The notes under the pieces: model-generated
Told to the model about the DNA's origin: nothing
Database searches by the model: none
What the model saw: only the letters and a program-made list of their open reading frames with translations
Shown here: in pieces, positions 51,859-60,258 of the stretch
Layout of the letters: each line of letters begins with the position of its first letter
Position numbering within the stretch: position 1 is the stretch's first letter
Position numbers and translations under genes: made by a program
Source: Bradyrhizobium sp. BR 10289
GTDB taxonomy: Bacteria > Pseudomonadota > Alphaproteobacteria > Rhizobiales > Xanthobacteraceae
NCBI RefSeq assembly: GCF_019455385.1
Contig: NZ_JACOFR010000035.1
Location: 1 to 64,000, forward strand
Length of the DNA stretch: 64,000 bases
Reading direction: 5' to 3'

Positions 51859-52386
51859 GTGCGCAACGACATCACCCATGACCCCAGCGAAGGACTGAGC
51901 CCGACGCTGGAGCGCAACATCCAGGCGCTGGTGGAGCGCCGCCGCCGCGAGCAACAAGCAGCAAGGGGCCAGGACAAGGTTGCCGACGCCGTCACGGCCT
52001 TCACCGGCAGCATGACGTTCGTCTACCTCCACCTTGCCGCGTTCGGTTTCTGGATCATCGCCAACCTGCATTGGCTGCCGGGAATCCCAGCCTGGGATGA
52101 GAGCTTCGTGGTGCTGGCGATGATCGCTTCGGTCGAGGCGATCTTCCTCTCCACCTTCGTCCTGATCTCGCAGAACCGCATGACCGCGGCAGCCGACAAG
52201 CGCGCCGATCTCGATCTCCAGATCAGCCTGCTCGCGGAACACGAGCTGACCAAGGTTGCCCGCCTGCTCACCCAAATCGCCGAACGGCTCGACGTCGAGC
52301 CGGACGCAAAGCGCGATCTGGACGAAGCGGCCCGGGACATCGCGCCGGAGCGCGTGCTCGACAAGATCGAGGAGACGCGCCCCTGA
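51859..52386 (+). CDS. DUF1003 membrane protein
   Basis: A 175-residue protein of the DUF1003 family: a soluble N-terminus, two closely spaced membrane helices (MTFVYLHLAAFGFWIIANLH and FVVLAMIASVEAIFLSTFVLI) with the typical SQNRM after the second, and a long charged helical tail (about 115-175). The function of the family is not established. The start is uncertain: GTG at 51859 has no clear ribosome site. Confidence 0.87.
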   Translation: MRNDITHDPSEGLSPTLERNIQALVERRRREQQAARGQDKVADAVTAFTGSMTFVYLHLAAFGFWIIANLHWLPGIPAWDESFVVLAMIASVEAIFLSTFVLISQNRMTAAADKRADLDLQISLLAEHELTKVARLLTQIAERLDVEPDAKRDLDEAARDIAPERVLDKIEETRP

Positions 52387-52390
52387 ACCG

Positions 52391-52861
52391 TCAGCCTGAC
52401 GGTGCTGAAAGCTCCAGCGTCAGGAACAGGCTGTTGGGATCTTCGACATAACCCTCGAACGGGCCGCAGGGCACGAAGCCATGCGCCTGGTAGAGCGCAT
52501 GCGCCGGCTTGAAATAGTCCCACGAGCCGGTCTCGAGGCTCAGCCGCCTCAAGCCGCGCGCGCGGGCCTCGGCGATGATGTGACGGAGCATCTGGCCGCC
52601 AAACCCGCGCCGCCGCGTGGTCTGTAGCGTATGCATCGACTTGACCTCGCCGTGATCGGCGGAAAGCGTCTTCAGCGCGCCGGTGGCGACCAGGGTCTCA
52701 CCGTCCCAGCCGGTCCAGAACGCGACATCGCTGGCGCGCAGACCCGCAAGGTCGAGCGCATGGGCGCTGCCGGGCGCAGTCTGGGCCCGCGCGGTCGTGA
52801 CGTGATGGTCGAGCAGCGCGACGACGCGCGGATCGAAGGTGTCGCCGGTCCGGATCTGCAT
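52391..52861 (-). CDS. GNAT family N-acetyltransferase
   Basis: A 156-residue acetyltransferase with the acetyl-CoA-binding motif QTTRRRGFGGQMLRHIIAEARARGLRRLSLETG and the C-terminal FKPAHALYQAHGFVPCGPF. It resembles the YesJ/PhnO-like group acting on small molecules or protein N-termini; the substrate is unknown. It starts two bases after the stop of the second GNAT gene, so it is the last gene of a three-gene operon with an XRE-cupin regulator. Confidence 0.9.
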   Translation of the reverse strand: MQIRTGDTFDPRVVALLDHHVTTARAQTAPGSAHALDLAGLRASDVAFWTGWDGETLVATGALKTLSADHGEVKSMHTLQTTRRRGFGGQMLRHIIAEARARGLRRLSLETGSWDYFKPAHALYQAHGFVPCGPFEGYVEDPNSLFLTLELSAPSG

Positions 52862-52863
52862 GG

Positions 52864-53376
52864 TCAGGGCCGCACCCCGCTTGCAAGGTGCTTCTGCATC
52901 AGGACCATATCAAGCCAGCGGCCGAACTTGCAGCCGACCTCAGGCATACGGCCGACCTCGGCAAAACCGAACGATGTGTGCAAAGCGATCGAGGCGGAAT
53001 TCGAGGCCTCGATCGCGGCGACCATCGTGTGCTTGCTCAGCGCGGTGGCGCGCTCGATCAGCGCGACCATCAGGCCGCGACCGATGCCCGCGCGATGATG
53101 CCGCTCGTCGACATAGATGGAATTCTCGACCGTGTGCCGATAGCCGGGCCAGGGACGGAAATCACCGAACGATGCGAAGCCGACCACATCCCTGCCCTTC
53201 ATGGCGACTAGAACCGGATAGCCAGCTTCCCGTCGCGCGCGGATCCACGCGCGCCGCGAATCGAGATCGACCGGGCCATCGGTCCACACCGCCGTGGTGT
53301 TGACCGCGGCGTAATTGTAGATGGCGAGGATATCCGCGGCATCTTCCAGCGTTGCGTCCCGCACGATCAGCGGCAT
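52864..53376 (-). CDS. GNAT family N-acetyltransferase, phosphinothricin acetyltransferase-like
   Basis: A 170-residue acetyltransferase whose sequence (IVRDATLEDAADILAIYNYAAVNTTAVWTD, GYRHTVENSIYVDERHHRAGIGRGLM, MVAAIEASNSASIALHTSFGFAEVG, GRWLDMVLMQ) follows the PAT/MddA group, which acetylates phosphinothricin, methionine sulfoximine or similar amino acid analogues. The ATG overlaps the stop of the upstream XRE gene (TGATG), so they are translationally coupled. Confidence 0.92.
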   Translation of the reverse strand: MPLIVRDATLEDAADILAIYNYAAVNTTAVWTDGPVDLDSRRAWIRARREAGYPVLVAMKGRDVVGFASFGDFRPWPGYRHTVENSIYVDERHHRAGIGRGLMVALIERATALSKHTMVAAIEASNSASIALHTSFGFAEVGRMPEVGCKFGRWLDMVLMQKHLASGVRP

Positions 53377-53966
53377 CACATTTTTCCGTACGATGCGCCG
53401 CGCCGCGTGATGATCACGTAGCGCGCATCCTGCTTGGTTTCGTTCTCGAAGGTCACCGCGCGCATGACGTCGAAATCGAGACAGTCGCCGTCGCGCAGGC
53501 GCACCGTCTTGGCGTCGATATGGACACAGACCGCCCCCTCCAGCATCAGGAGTTGCTGGGTGAAGGCATTGCGGCCCCAGGGGCTGTAGGACACGCGCGC
53601 GCCGGCCGGCAGATCCACGACGATGATCTCGATGCCGCTTGCCGCATCCGGCGGCGAGGCATGGCGCCGCCGGTAGCCGCTGTCGGGATCGCGCCAGTGC
53701 GGCTGGTCGGCGAGCCGCACCAAGCGCTCCGGCGGCTTCTCCGTGAGCGCGACGACGTCGCTGAGCGTGACATCGAGCGCCGCGCAGAGCTTGTTGAGCA
53801 GCGCCGCCGTGGCGCTGCTCTGCGCCCGCTCCACCCGCCCGATCATGGCCCGGCTGACGCCGGAGCGGCCTGCGAGTTCGTTCAACGTCATGCCCGCCTG
53901 CGTCCTCAACGTCTTCAAGCGACGACCGATCGCACGGTCGAGTTTCTGCTGGTCCATGGTTGTCAT
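53376..53966 (-). CDS. XRE family regulator with cupin domain
   Basis: A 196-residue regulator: helix-turn-helix at about 12-65 (RLKTLRTQAGMTLNELAGRSGVSRAMIGRVERAQ) and a C-terminal cupin barrel (about 110-190: GIEIIVVDLPAGARVSYSPWG...LEGAVCVHIDAKTVRLRDGDCLDFD). Regulators of this type sense a small molecule in the cupin pocket. It leads an operon with two acetyltransferases, which are the likely targets along with itself. Confidence 0.92.
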   Translation of the reverse strand: MTTMDQQKLDRAIGRRLKTLRTQAGMTLNELAGRSGVSRAMIGRVERAQSSATAALLNKLCAALDVTLSDVVALTEKPPERLVRLADQPHWRDPDSGYRRRHASPPDAASGIEIIVVDLPAGARVSYSPWGRNAFTQQLLMLEGAVCVHIDAKTVRLRDGDCLDFDVMRAVTFENETKQDARYVIITRRGASYGKM

Positions 53967-54132
53967 CCGAACATTCCCGACACGAGGACCGCACCCATGG
54001 GGGCACGAAGAGCTTAGGGCGGGCGGGGCGCGCGTGCCGGGAGCAAGGGGCTAATATATTAGAATCTTCGGACTGCATGCGAAGCGCGTCATGAGCGCCG
54101 GCGGATCAGATGGTGATGCTGTCGGGAAGACT

Positions 54133-54206
54133 TGGAGCGGGCGAAGGGAATCGAACCCTCGTATGCAGCTTGGGAAGCTGCCGTTCTACCATTGAACTAC
54201 GCCCGC
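54133..54206 (-). tRNA. tRNA-Gly (anticodon CCC)
   Basis: On the minus strand the 74-nt sequence starts GCGGGCGTAGTTCAATGGTA and ends with the T-arm GAGGGTTCGATTCCCTT, acceptor CGCCCGC and encoded TCCA. The acceptor stem is 7 bp (GCGGGCG/CGCCCGC), and the anticodon arm is GCAGC-TTCCCAA-GCTGC with anticodon CCC, reading GGG. The gene is intact, and no integrated element is attached to it. Confidence 0.95.
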
Positions 54207-54378
54207 GGAGCGCTGTTGCGCCCGCTCTGATTAGCCGAGACGGCGCCGCCCGCCAAGCGCTTTGGCGCACCCGGCCGGACGGTTCTTAAGGTTTCAGCAA
54301 GATTCCAGGTGCGCCGGATTGTGGCGGTGTTATGATTAGCCCGTCGGGGGAGTTGCGTGCACTGAGTGGGGCGTGTGC

Positions 54379-54957
54379 ATGGTGGGGCGCGGCTATACGA
54401 TATTCGACACGGCGATAGGGCGCTGCGGCATCATCTGGAGCAGCACCGGCGTCGTGGCCGTGCAATTGCCGGAGGCGCGGGAGATCGACACCCGCCGCCG
54501 GATCTTCCAGGTCCACCCTGAAGCCCGTGAGCAGCGGCCTCCGCTCAACGCCGAGCTTGCGATCGAGGGCATCGTCGGCCTGCTGCAGGGCCACGATCCC
54601 GATTTTTCCGACGTCAGCCTCGATGCCGGCGGCGTGCCGGCCTTCAGCCGGCGGGTCTACGAATACACCTGCACGATCCCGCGCGGGGAGACGCGCACCT
54701 ATCACGAGATCGCCAAGGCGCTGGGCGCCTCCGGCGCGGCGCATTCGGTGGCGCAGGCGATCGCGAAAAATCCCTACATGCTGATCGTGCCCTGTCACAG
54801 GGTGCTGGAGGCCGGCAACTACACCGGCCGGCTGTCGCCTTATGGCGGGGTGATCTCCAAGCGACGGTTGCTGTCGCTGGAGGGCGCCCATCCGGTCGCC
54901 AGCAAGACGCTGTTCGAGGTGCTGCTGCCCGTTGCTCCGCCGCGAGCGCCCACCTAG
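54379..54957 (+). CDS. ogt: Methylated-DNA-[protein]-cysteine S-methyltransferase
   Basis: A 192-residue repair protein that takes alkyl groups from O6-alkylguanine onto its own cysteine. The helix-turn-helix-containing C-terminal domain has the active site LIVPCHRVLEAGNYTG (Cys in PCHRV), with FSRRVYEYTCTIPRGETRTYHEIAKALGA before it. The start is uncertain between the ATG at 54379 and a GTG at 54373. The AraC-type gene begins nine bases after its stop. Confidence 0.92.
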   Translation: MVGRGYTIFDTAIGRCGIIWSSTGVVAVQLPEAREIDTRRRIFQVHPEAREQRPPLNAELAIEGIVGLLQGHDPDFSDVSLDAGGVPAFSRRVYEYTCTIPRGETRTYHEIAKALGASGAAHSVAQAIAKNPYMLIVPCHRVLEAGNYTGRLSPYGGVISKRRLLSLEGAHPVASKTLFEVLLPVAPPRAPT

Positions 54958-54966
54958 ATAGGTGGC

Positions 54967-55806
54967 ATGGATGCGACCACGCTGCTGACGACACGCGCGA
55001 TGACGGTCTCGGAGTTTCGCTGCGACGCGGGACCGGGAGACAAGCCGTTTGCGGAGTGCCGCAGCGGTCATTCCATCGCCTATGTCCGCTCCGGCAGTTT
55101 TGGTTGCCATTGCCGCGCCGGTTTCTTCGAACTGGTGGCAGGCGCGATGCTGGTCGGCGCGCCCGGCGAGGAATACACCTGCACGCATGAGCATGTCTCG
55201 GGCGATGTCTGCCTGGGCTTCTTCTTCAGCGAGGATCTGGTCGATGCCCTCGGGGGACGACGCGAGATCTGGCAGGTTGGCGCGACGCCGCCGCTGCCCG
55301 AGCTGATGGTGCTGGGCGAGCTCGCCCAGACGGCGGCAGATGGCAACAGCGATCTCGGCCTCGACGAGGCCGGGCAGATTCTTGCCGGCCGCTTTGTCGA
55401 AATCGTCTCCGGCAAGGCGCGCAAGCCGGCAACGCCAAATGCACGCGACCGCCGCCGCGCGGTGGAGGCCGCATTGTGGATCGACGACAATTCGCATGCC
55501 GAGGTCGATCTCGAACAGGCTGCAAAGCAGGCGGGCCTCAGCCCGTTCCATTTCCTGCGGCTGTTCGCCAGCGTGCTCGGCGTCACCCCGCACCAATATC
55601 TGGTGCGCTCCCGGCTGCGCCACGCCGCGCGCCTGCTCACCGAGGACGACATCGCGGTCACCGACATCGCCTATGACGTCGGTTTCGGCGATCTCTCCAA
55701 TTTCGTCCGCACCTTTCACCGCGCGGCCGGCGTATCGCCGACGAAGTTCCGGCAGGCCTCGCGCGGGGAGCGCAAGATTCTCCAAGAGCGGCTTGCCCTC
55801 AACTGA
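54967..55806 (+). CDS. AraC family transcriptional regulator
   Basis: A 279-residue regulator. The N-terminal about 120 residues are a cupin-like sensor region with several cysteines (RCDAGPGDKPFAECRSG, CHCRAG, YTCTHEH, CLGFFF); the C-terminal about 100 residues have two AraC helix-turn-helix motifs (VDLEQAAKQAGLSPFHFLRLFASVLGVTPHQYL and VTDIAYDVGFGDLSNFVRTFHRAAGVSP). It follows ogt by nine bases and is probably co-transcribed, so it might control alkylation response, a split analogue of Ada; that is inference. Confidence 0.92.
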   Translation: MDATTLLTTRAMTVSEFRCDAGPGDKPFAECRSGHSIAYVRSGSFGCHCRAGFFELVAGAMLVGAPGEEYTCTHEHVSGDVCLGFFFSEDLVDALGGRREIWQVGATPPLPELMVLGELAQTAADGNSDLGLDEAGQILAGRFVEIVSGKARKPATPNARDRRRAVEAALWIDDNSHAEVDLEQAAKQAGLSPFHFLRLFASVLGVTPHQYLVRSRLRHAARLLTEDDIAVTDIAYDVGFGDLSNFVRTFHRAAGVSPTKFRQASRGERKILQERLALN

Positions 55807-55862
55807 CTAGATTCGTCTCCGGCGCGCGCCAGTTTCGGCGCGCTTTGCGAATGGAGACGATC

Positions 55863-56222
55863 ATGTACGACCACATCGGACTGCGCGTTGCCGACCTCGA
55901 CGCCGCCACGCGCTTCTACACGGCGGTGCTGGCGCCGCTCGGTTATGTCCTGTGCTCCAGCGGCGACGGCTATGCCGGCTTCGGGCCGAAGGGCGAGCCG
56001 GCGCTGTGGCTGCATCTGAGCAAGGGACGCAAGGCCGACGGCGCGCATATCGCGTTTCGCGCCGGAGATCATGACGCGGTCAAGGCGTTTCACAGCGAGG
56101 GCCTGAAGAGCGGCGGCCGCGACAATGGCGGCGCCGGCCCGCGCAAGGATTACAGTCCGACCTATTACGCGGCGTTTTTGATCGACCCTGACGGCAACAA
56201 TGTCGAGGCGGTTTGCGTGTAG
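55863..56222 (+). CDS. VOC family protein (glyoxalase/dioxygenase superfamily)
   Basis: A 119-residue vicinal-oxygen-chelate fold protein: MYDHIGLRVADLDAATRFYTAVLAPLGY, GAHIAFRAGDHDAVKAFHSEGLKSGGRDNG and YYAAFLIDPDGNNVEAVCV, with the His and Glu metal ligands of the family in place. The substrate is not predictable; members range from glyoxalases to antibiotic-binding proteins. The ATG at 55863 has GGAGACGATC just before it. Confidence 0.9.
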   Translation: MYDHIGLRVADLDAATRFYTAVLAPLGYVLCSSGDGYAGFGPKGEPALWLHLSKGRKADGAHIAFRAGDHDAVKAFHSEGLKSGGRDNGGAGPRKDYSPTYYAAFLIDPDGNNVEAVCV

Positions 56223-56250
56223 AGGCGCGGTGGCGGTCACCAGACGCGCC

Positions 56251-56354
56251 GTCATACCCCGGCTTGACCGGGGCATCCAGTACGCCGCGGCTTCTCGATT
56301 CCATCCCGATGGTCTCTGGAATACTGGATCGCCCGGTCAAGCCGGGCGATGACA
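56251..56354. repeat. Dispersed palindromic repeat, 'gtcatgccccggcttgaccgg' family, copy 2
   Basis: Near-identical to the 5550-5653 repeat over its full length: CCCCGGCTTGACCGGGGCAT, ACGCCGCGGC, TCTCTGGAATACTGG and CGCCCGGTCAAGCCGGGCGA. The centre differs. It separates the VOC and SRPBCC genes. Confidence 0.85.
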
Positions 56355-56403
56355 CCTGAGATGAAGGCCCAGCGCTCGCATCTCCATATTATAGGAAACA
56401 CCC

Positions 56404-56793
56404 ATGGCCTCCATCCACAACGACGTCTCCCTTCCCGTTCCCGCGCGCGACGTCTGGGACGCGGTGCGCGATTTCGGCGCGCTGCCGCAACGGCTGGTGC
56501 CGGGATTCGTCACGGCCTGCACGCGCGACGGCGATGCACGCATCGTCACGTTCGCCAATGGCTCGGTCGCGCGCGAAACACTGGTCGATTGCGACGATGC
56601 GCGGCAGCGGCTCGTCTATGCCATCAACAGCGAGCGGCTGAAGCATTACAGCGCCTCGGTGCAGGTGATCGCCGAGGGCGAGACGCGCTGCCGGCTGGTC
56701 TGGATCATCGACATGCTGCCGAACGAGCTTGCCGCCTACGTCCAGGAGCAGACGAAGGAGGCCGTGGCGGCCATGCACAGGGCGTTTCCGTAG
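56404..56793 (+). CDS. SRPBCC (START-like) family protein
   Basis: A 129-residue protein of the polyketide cyclase/START-like superfamily: SIHNDVSLPVPARDVWDAVRDFGALPQRLVPGF at the start is the typical beta-alpha opening, followed by ARETLVDCDDARQRLVYAI, HYSASVQVIAEGETRCRLVWIIDMLPNEL and a long C-terminal helix. It presumably binds a hydrophobic ligand; no enzyme activity can be assigned. Confidence 0.88.
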   Translation: MASIHNDVSLPVPARDVWDAVRDFGALPQRLVPGFVTACTRDGDARIVTFANGSVARETLVDCDDARQRLVYAINSERLKHYSASVQVIAEGETRCRLVWIIDMLPNELAAYVQEQTKEAVAAMHRAFP

Positions 56794-56964
56794 CTCTTTC
56801 TTCACGTATGATTTCGCCGGAAAACCGCGGCACACTTTTCCGGATCATGCTCATGGCTGCGTGATCTTTCTCACAGAGCCACCTCCTCTTCGGCCGTAAC
56901 CATGCCCGCGTGCGTCCGGCCGGCTGCGCTGTCCCGGCGGAGCCACGCACGCGAGGAGCATGCC

Positions 56965-57495
56965 ATGAGAGGTGCGGACAAGGTGATCTGCCAGGCAGCC
57001 GCCGTGCTGCTGCTGTTTTCAATCGCGAGCACGCCGGCAAAGGCGCAATTTCTCGGCGGCGGTGGTGGTGCCGGCGGCGAGGACATGATGACCCAGATGG
57101 CGCCGATGCTGGAGATGATGAAGGCGAAGATGGGCAAGCGCCGCTTTGCCATGCTGATGCAGTCCATGGGCCCGATGATGAGCCGCATGATGGAGAATGG
57201 CGGTGGCGGCCTTGGTGGCATGATGGGCGGCGGCGGCCTCGGTGGCATGATGGGCGGCGGAGGCTTAGGCGGCCTCGGCGGCGGCAATATTGGCGGCGGT
57301 TACGGTGCGCCGAACTACGGCGGCTACATGCCGACGGGCGGCGGCATGCCGGGCGGTTTCGGCGGCATGGGCGGCGGCGACATCATGGGCATGCTCGGCG
57401 GCGTCGGCGGCGGCGACATGATGGCGATGATCCCGCAATTGATGCGGCTCGCCAATGTCGGCGGCGGCGGCCATCGCCGTCACAGGCATCGCTAG
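56965..57495 (+). CDS. Secreted Gly/Met-rich low-complexity protein
   Basis: A 176-residue protein with a signal peptide (VICQAAAVLLLFSIASTPAKAQ), then a Met-rich helical segment (EDMMTQMAPMLEMMKAKMGK...LMQSMGPMMSRMM) and tandem GGGGLGGMM-type repeats (about 75-110), more Gly/Met, and a HRRHRHR tail. Clustered Met and His suggest copper or silver binding in the envelope, but this is inferred from composition. GAGGAGCATGCC precedes the ATG at 56965. Its stop overlaps that of the convergent MATE gene. Confidence 0.75.
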   Translation: MRGADKVICQAAAVLLLFSIASTPAKAQFLGGGGGAGGEDMMTQMAPMLEMMKAKMGKRRFAMLMQSMGPMMSRMMENGGGGLGGMMGGGGLGGMMGGGGLGGLGGGNIGGGYGAPNYGGYMPTGGGMPGGFGGMGGGDIMGMLGGVGGGDMMAMIPQLMRLANVGGGGHRRHRHR

Positions 57496-58934
57496 TCGGC
57501 AACTGAAAGAGCAGGCCTGATCGCAGGTTTCGTCTCGCGCGGCCCCCAGCGCGTCAACACCACGCTGGAGCAGGAGAGCAGGCCGAGCACGACCATGGAG
57601 CTTGCGGCCAGCCAGAAGAAGCTTTGCGCGGTCGCCTCATGCGTCGACAGCCACCAGCCGACGCCTGCGATGTAGATCAGCCGCGCCGTTTGCGCCAGCA
57701 CCGGGCCGATCACCTTGGCCGCCCCCTGCGATGAAAAATACATCGTGGAGGCAAGGCCGATGAACGCGTAGAACGGCGCCACCGTGGACAAATATTGGTG
57801 GCTGGCGGCGCGCACGGTCGCGCTGTCCGTAAAGATGTTGACCCAGAGGTCGGGGAAGATCGCAACCAGAAACGCCGGCGCGCCGACGGCGACAAAGGCG
57901 CTCGCGCCGGCGATCCAGGTGATGCGCCGGGCGCGCACGATGCGGCCGGCGCCGATCGCCATGCCGACCATCGGCACTGAGGCGATACCGAACGAGAAGG
58001 CGATCGAGGTCAGCAAGAATTCCAGCCGCGCACCGATGCCGTAACCGGCGAGGATCGCGGTGCCGAACTTTGCGAGCATGTGGGTGAGGATCGAGATCGT
58101 CAGCACCGATTGCAGCGGCGAGAAGCAGGCGATGGCGCCCACTTTCAGGATGTCGAAGAACATCGCCCACTGGATGCGCAATCCGCGCAGTTTTGGCACG
58201 ACACGCGCACGGCCGGAGAACAGATACCATCCCATGATGCAGATGTTCATGGCATAGGCGGTCAGCGCGCCGGCCGCGACGCCGCGCATGCCGAGCTGCG
58301 GCACGGGGCCAAGCCCGAGGCCGAGCGTGCCGCCGAGCACGATCTGCCAGACCGCGGAGTTGAGAATCAGCAGCGACGGCAGCTTCATGTTGCCGGTGCC
58401 GCGCAGCACGCCCGCCATGGTGTTGAGCGTCCAGGGCAGCACGGCGCCGCCGAAAAACACCTGCGTGTAGGCAATCGCATGCGTCAGCACGGCGCCGCGG
58501 CCACCGAGCATTTCGAGCACTTTCGGTCCGAAGATCAGCATGCCCAGCATGAAGACGAGGCCGAAGGTGATGCCGATCAGCAGCGCGTGCATGGCAAGCG
58601 TGCCGGCGCGCTCGCGGTCGCCGGCGCCGAGCGCGCGTGCGATGGCGGAGGCCACTGCCCCGCCCATCGCGCCGCCCGACATCGTCATGGTCAGGATCAC
58701 CGTCGGAAACACCAGCGCCATCGCGGCCAGCGCCTCGACGCCGAGCCGGCCGATATAGGAAGTCTCCGCGATGACCACGCAGGTGCCGGCCGAGAGCGCG
58801 ATCACATTCGGCCAAGCCAGGGAGAGCAACGTGCGCAGGATCGGGCCGTCCGTCAGCGCGCTCTTCACGGGACGCGGGGGCGGCGGCAGCGGGCGCTCCT
58901 GTTCATCGACCGGGATCTCGGCGATGTCGGACAT
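57492..58934 (-). CDS. MATE family efflux transporter
   Basis: A 480-residue inner-membrane transporter with twelve hydrophobic helices. Signatures: LRTLLSLAWPNVIALSAGTCVVIAETSYIGRLG at the start, ASAIARALGAGD in the first half and GIASVPMVGMAIGAGRIVRARR in the second. It probably exports cationic drugs or metabolites using Na+ or H+. The ATG at 58934 has GAGAGGAC upstream; an in-frame extension is unlikely. It overlaps the Gly/Met-rich gene by four bases tail to tail. Confidence 0.92.
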   Translation of the reverse strand: MSDIAEIPVDEQERPLPPPPRPVKSALTDGPILRTLLSLAWPNVIALSAGTCVVIAETSYIGRLGVEALAAMALVFPTVILTMTMSGGAMGGAVASAIARALGAGDRERAGTLAMHALLIGITFGLVFMLGMLIFGPKVLEMLGGRGAVLTHAIAYTQVFFGGAVLPWTLNTMAGVLRGTGNMKLPSLLILNSAVWQIVLGGTLGLGLGPVPQLGMRGVAAGALTAYAMNICIMGWYLFSGRARVVPKLRGLRIQWAMFFDILKVGAIACFSPLQSVLTISILTHMLAKFGTAILAGYGIGARLEFLLTSIAFSFGIASVPMVGMAIGAGRIVRARRITWIAGASAFVAVGAPAFLVAIFPDLWVNIFTDSATVRAASHQYLSTVAPFYAFIGLASTMYFSSQGAAKVIGPVLAQTARLIYIAGVGWWLSTHEATAQSFFWLAASSMVVLGLLSCSSVVLTRWGPRETKPAIRPALSVAD

Positions 58935-59100
58935 GTCCTCTCCCGGGCGAAAGCGCCGTTTGCGGCGCAGCAATCACTTGGTGTGCCAATCAATTCGTTC
59001 GCGCCAAAGGTGCAGTAGGAGCTTGTTAGCATGGCGCGATGCGATTCCTCCTGCGCCTCATGCAGGCGTGCCCTGCGGCAGTGCATTTCAATAGACGGAA

Positions 59101-60153
59101 TTACCCGATGCTCCACACCAGCGGCGGACGGCCGCCAGCCATCGGGCGCAGGTGCACTGCGATATGCCGCCCGCATCCCGCAGCCAGCCCCTCGAACAAT
59201 CCCTCCAGCACCTTTGCACACGCGGGGTGATCATCGGTGACATCGTCCATCAGCTTCCAGCTCTGCTGGCGGATTTCGAAGCTGCCTTCGGACTGTGTGG
59301 TGTCTGCCGTGTCATCCTGCGCGGCGAACAGCGCGCCGAGGAACGATGCGAACTCACGCGCCCCGCCGCGGCGCATCGCGAGTGGCGCGGCGATCTCGTC
59401 GAACAATTGCATGCCGATCAACTTGCCGGTGATGTGCAGGAGGTAGCCGGCATCCTCCGGTCCGAACAGTTGCACCATCACCGGCGCGGCGGTGCGCACA
59501 TATTCCATCGCGTAGTTGCGGTAGGCTCTTTCGAGGCGCGGCCTCGGCCAGCTTGCAACGGGCAGCGCCGGCGCGGCCTCCGCATCGAACAGCGGCGCCT
59601 CCAGATGCCGCGCGTAGACGAGGCGTTGATCCAGTTCGAGCGGATGCTCGTATTGATGGTAGTAGCCTTCGAGTCCGTCCTGGCCATCGACGCTCTGCTT
59701 GGTACAGACGAACCCCAACCTGAGATCACCGAGCGCGACGCCGTTGTTGGCGTGCCAGCCGCGCAGCATCGCGCGGCTCACCTCGCCCGGCACGCCGCAG
59801 ATCGCCGGCCCTTTCCAGATCCATCGCGGCGGCGGATAGCGGATCCAGGCCTTGGTGTCGCTCTCATACATGTATTCGACGTGCACGCCGCCGATCCAGT
59901 TGGAGAGGTAGTGATATTGCGCGGCTGCGACGGCCGGCGGCAGATGATCGATCCCGAGCTTCTTCAGTCCCGGCAGGAAGCGCTCCTGCTGCTGGCGGCG
60001 GAACACGCGGAAGACGAATTCGGCGGCTTCCGCGGTGCCGCGTCGCGTGACCACGGTGAGGATGAGGCCGGTGAAGTAAGCGTGATAGAGGTCGGCGACC
60101 GCGCGCCAGCGTTTCCATTGGGCTTCCTGTGCGGAGTCAGCGGCGGCGGCCAT
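59101..60153 (-). CDS. Conserved hypothetical protein, 350 aa
   Basis: A soluble protein I do not recognise. It starts with helical segments (QWKRWRAVADLYHAYFTGLILTVVTRRG), has a Trp/Tyr-rich centre (YHYLSNWIGGVHVEYMYESDTKAWIRYPPPRWIWKG) and ends with ACAKVLEGLFEGLAAGCGRHIAVHL, two cysteines next to a helix. The layout, with a central acidic/aromatic sheet and a C-terminal heme- or cofactor-like motif, recalls L-2-amino-thiazoline-4-carboxylic acid hydrolase-type proteins, but I am not sure of this. GGGAG six bases before the ATG supports the start. Confidence 0.6.
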   Translation of the reverse strand: MAAAADSAQEAQWKRWRAVADLYHAYFTGLILTVVTRRGTAEAAEFVFRVFRRQQQERFLPGLKKLGIDHLPPAVAAAQYHYLSNWIGGVHVEYMYESDTKAWIRYPPPRWIWKGPAICGVPGEVSRAMLRGWHANNGVALGDLRLGFVCTKQSVDGQDGLEGYYHQYEHPLELDQRLVYARHLEAPLFDAEAAPALPVASWPRPRLERAYRNYAMEYVRTAAPVMVQLFGPEDAGYLLHITGKLIGMQLFDEIAAPLAMRRGGAREFASFLGALFAAQDDTADTTQSEGSFEIRQQSWKLMDDVTDDHPACAKVLEGLFEGLAAGCGRHIAVHLRPMAGGRPPLVWSIG

Positions 60154-60258
60154 GTTCGCTCCCGATCTTGCTTTTGACCGAGTGTGTCATCGCACTCGAT
60201 GGCAAGCAAGAAGGCGCGCGGCATGGCCCCATTCCGGGCGACAAGCGCGTACCTCCCG

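Noticed and set aside
54133..54206. tRNA-Gly as attachment site of an integrated element
   Set aside because: No integrase gene and no duplicated tRNA 3' end nearby.
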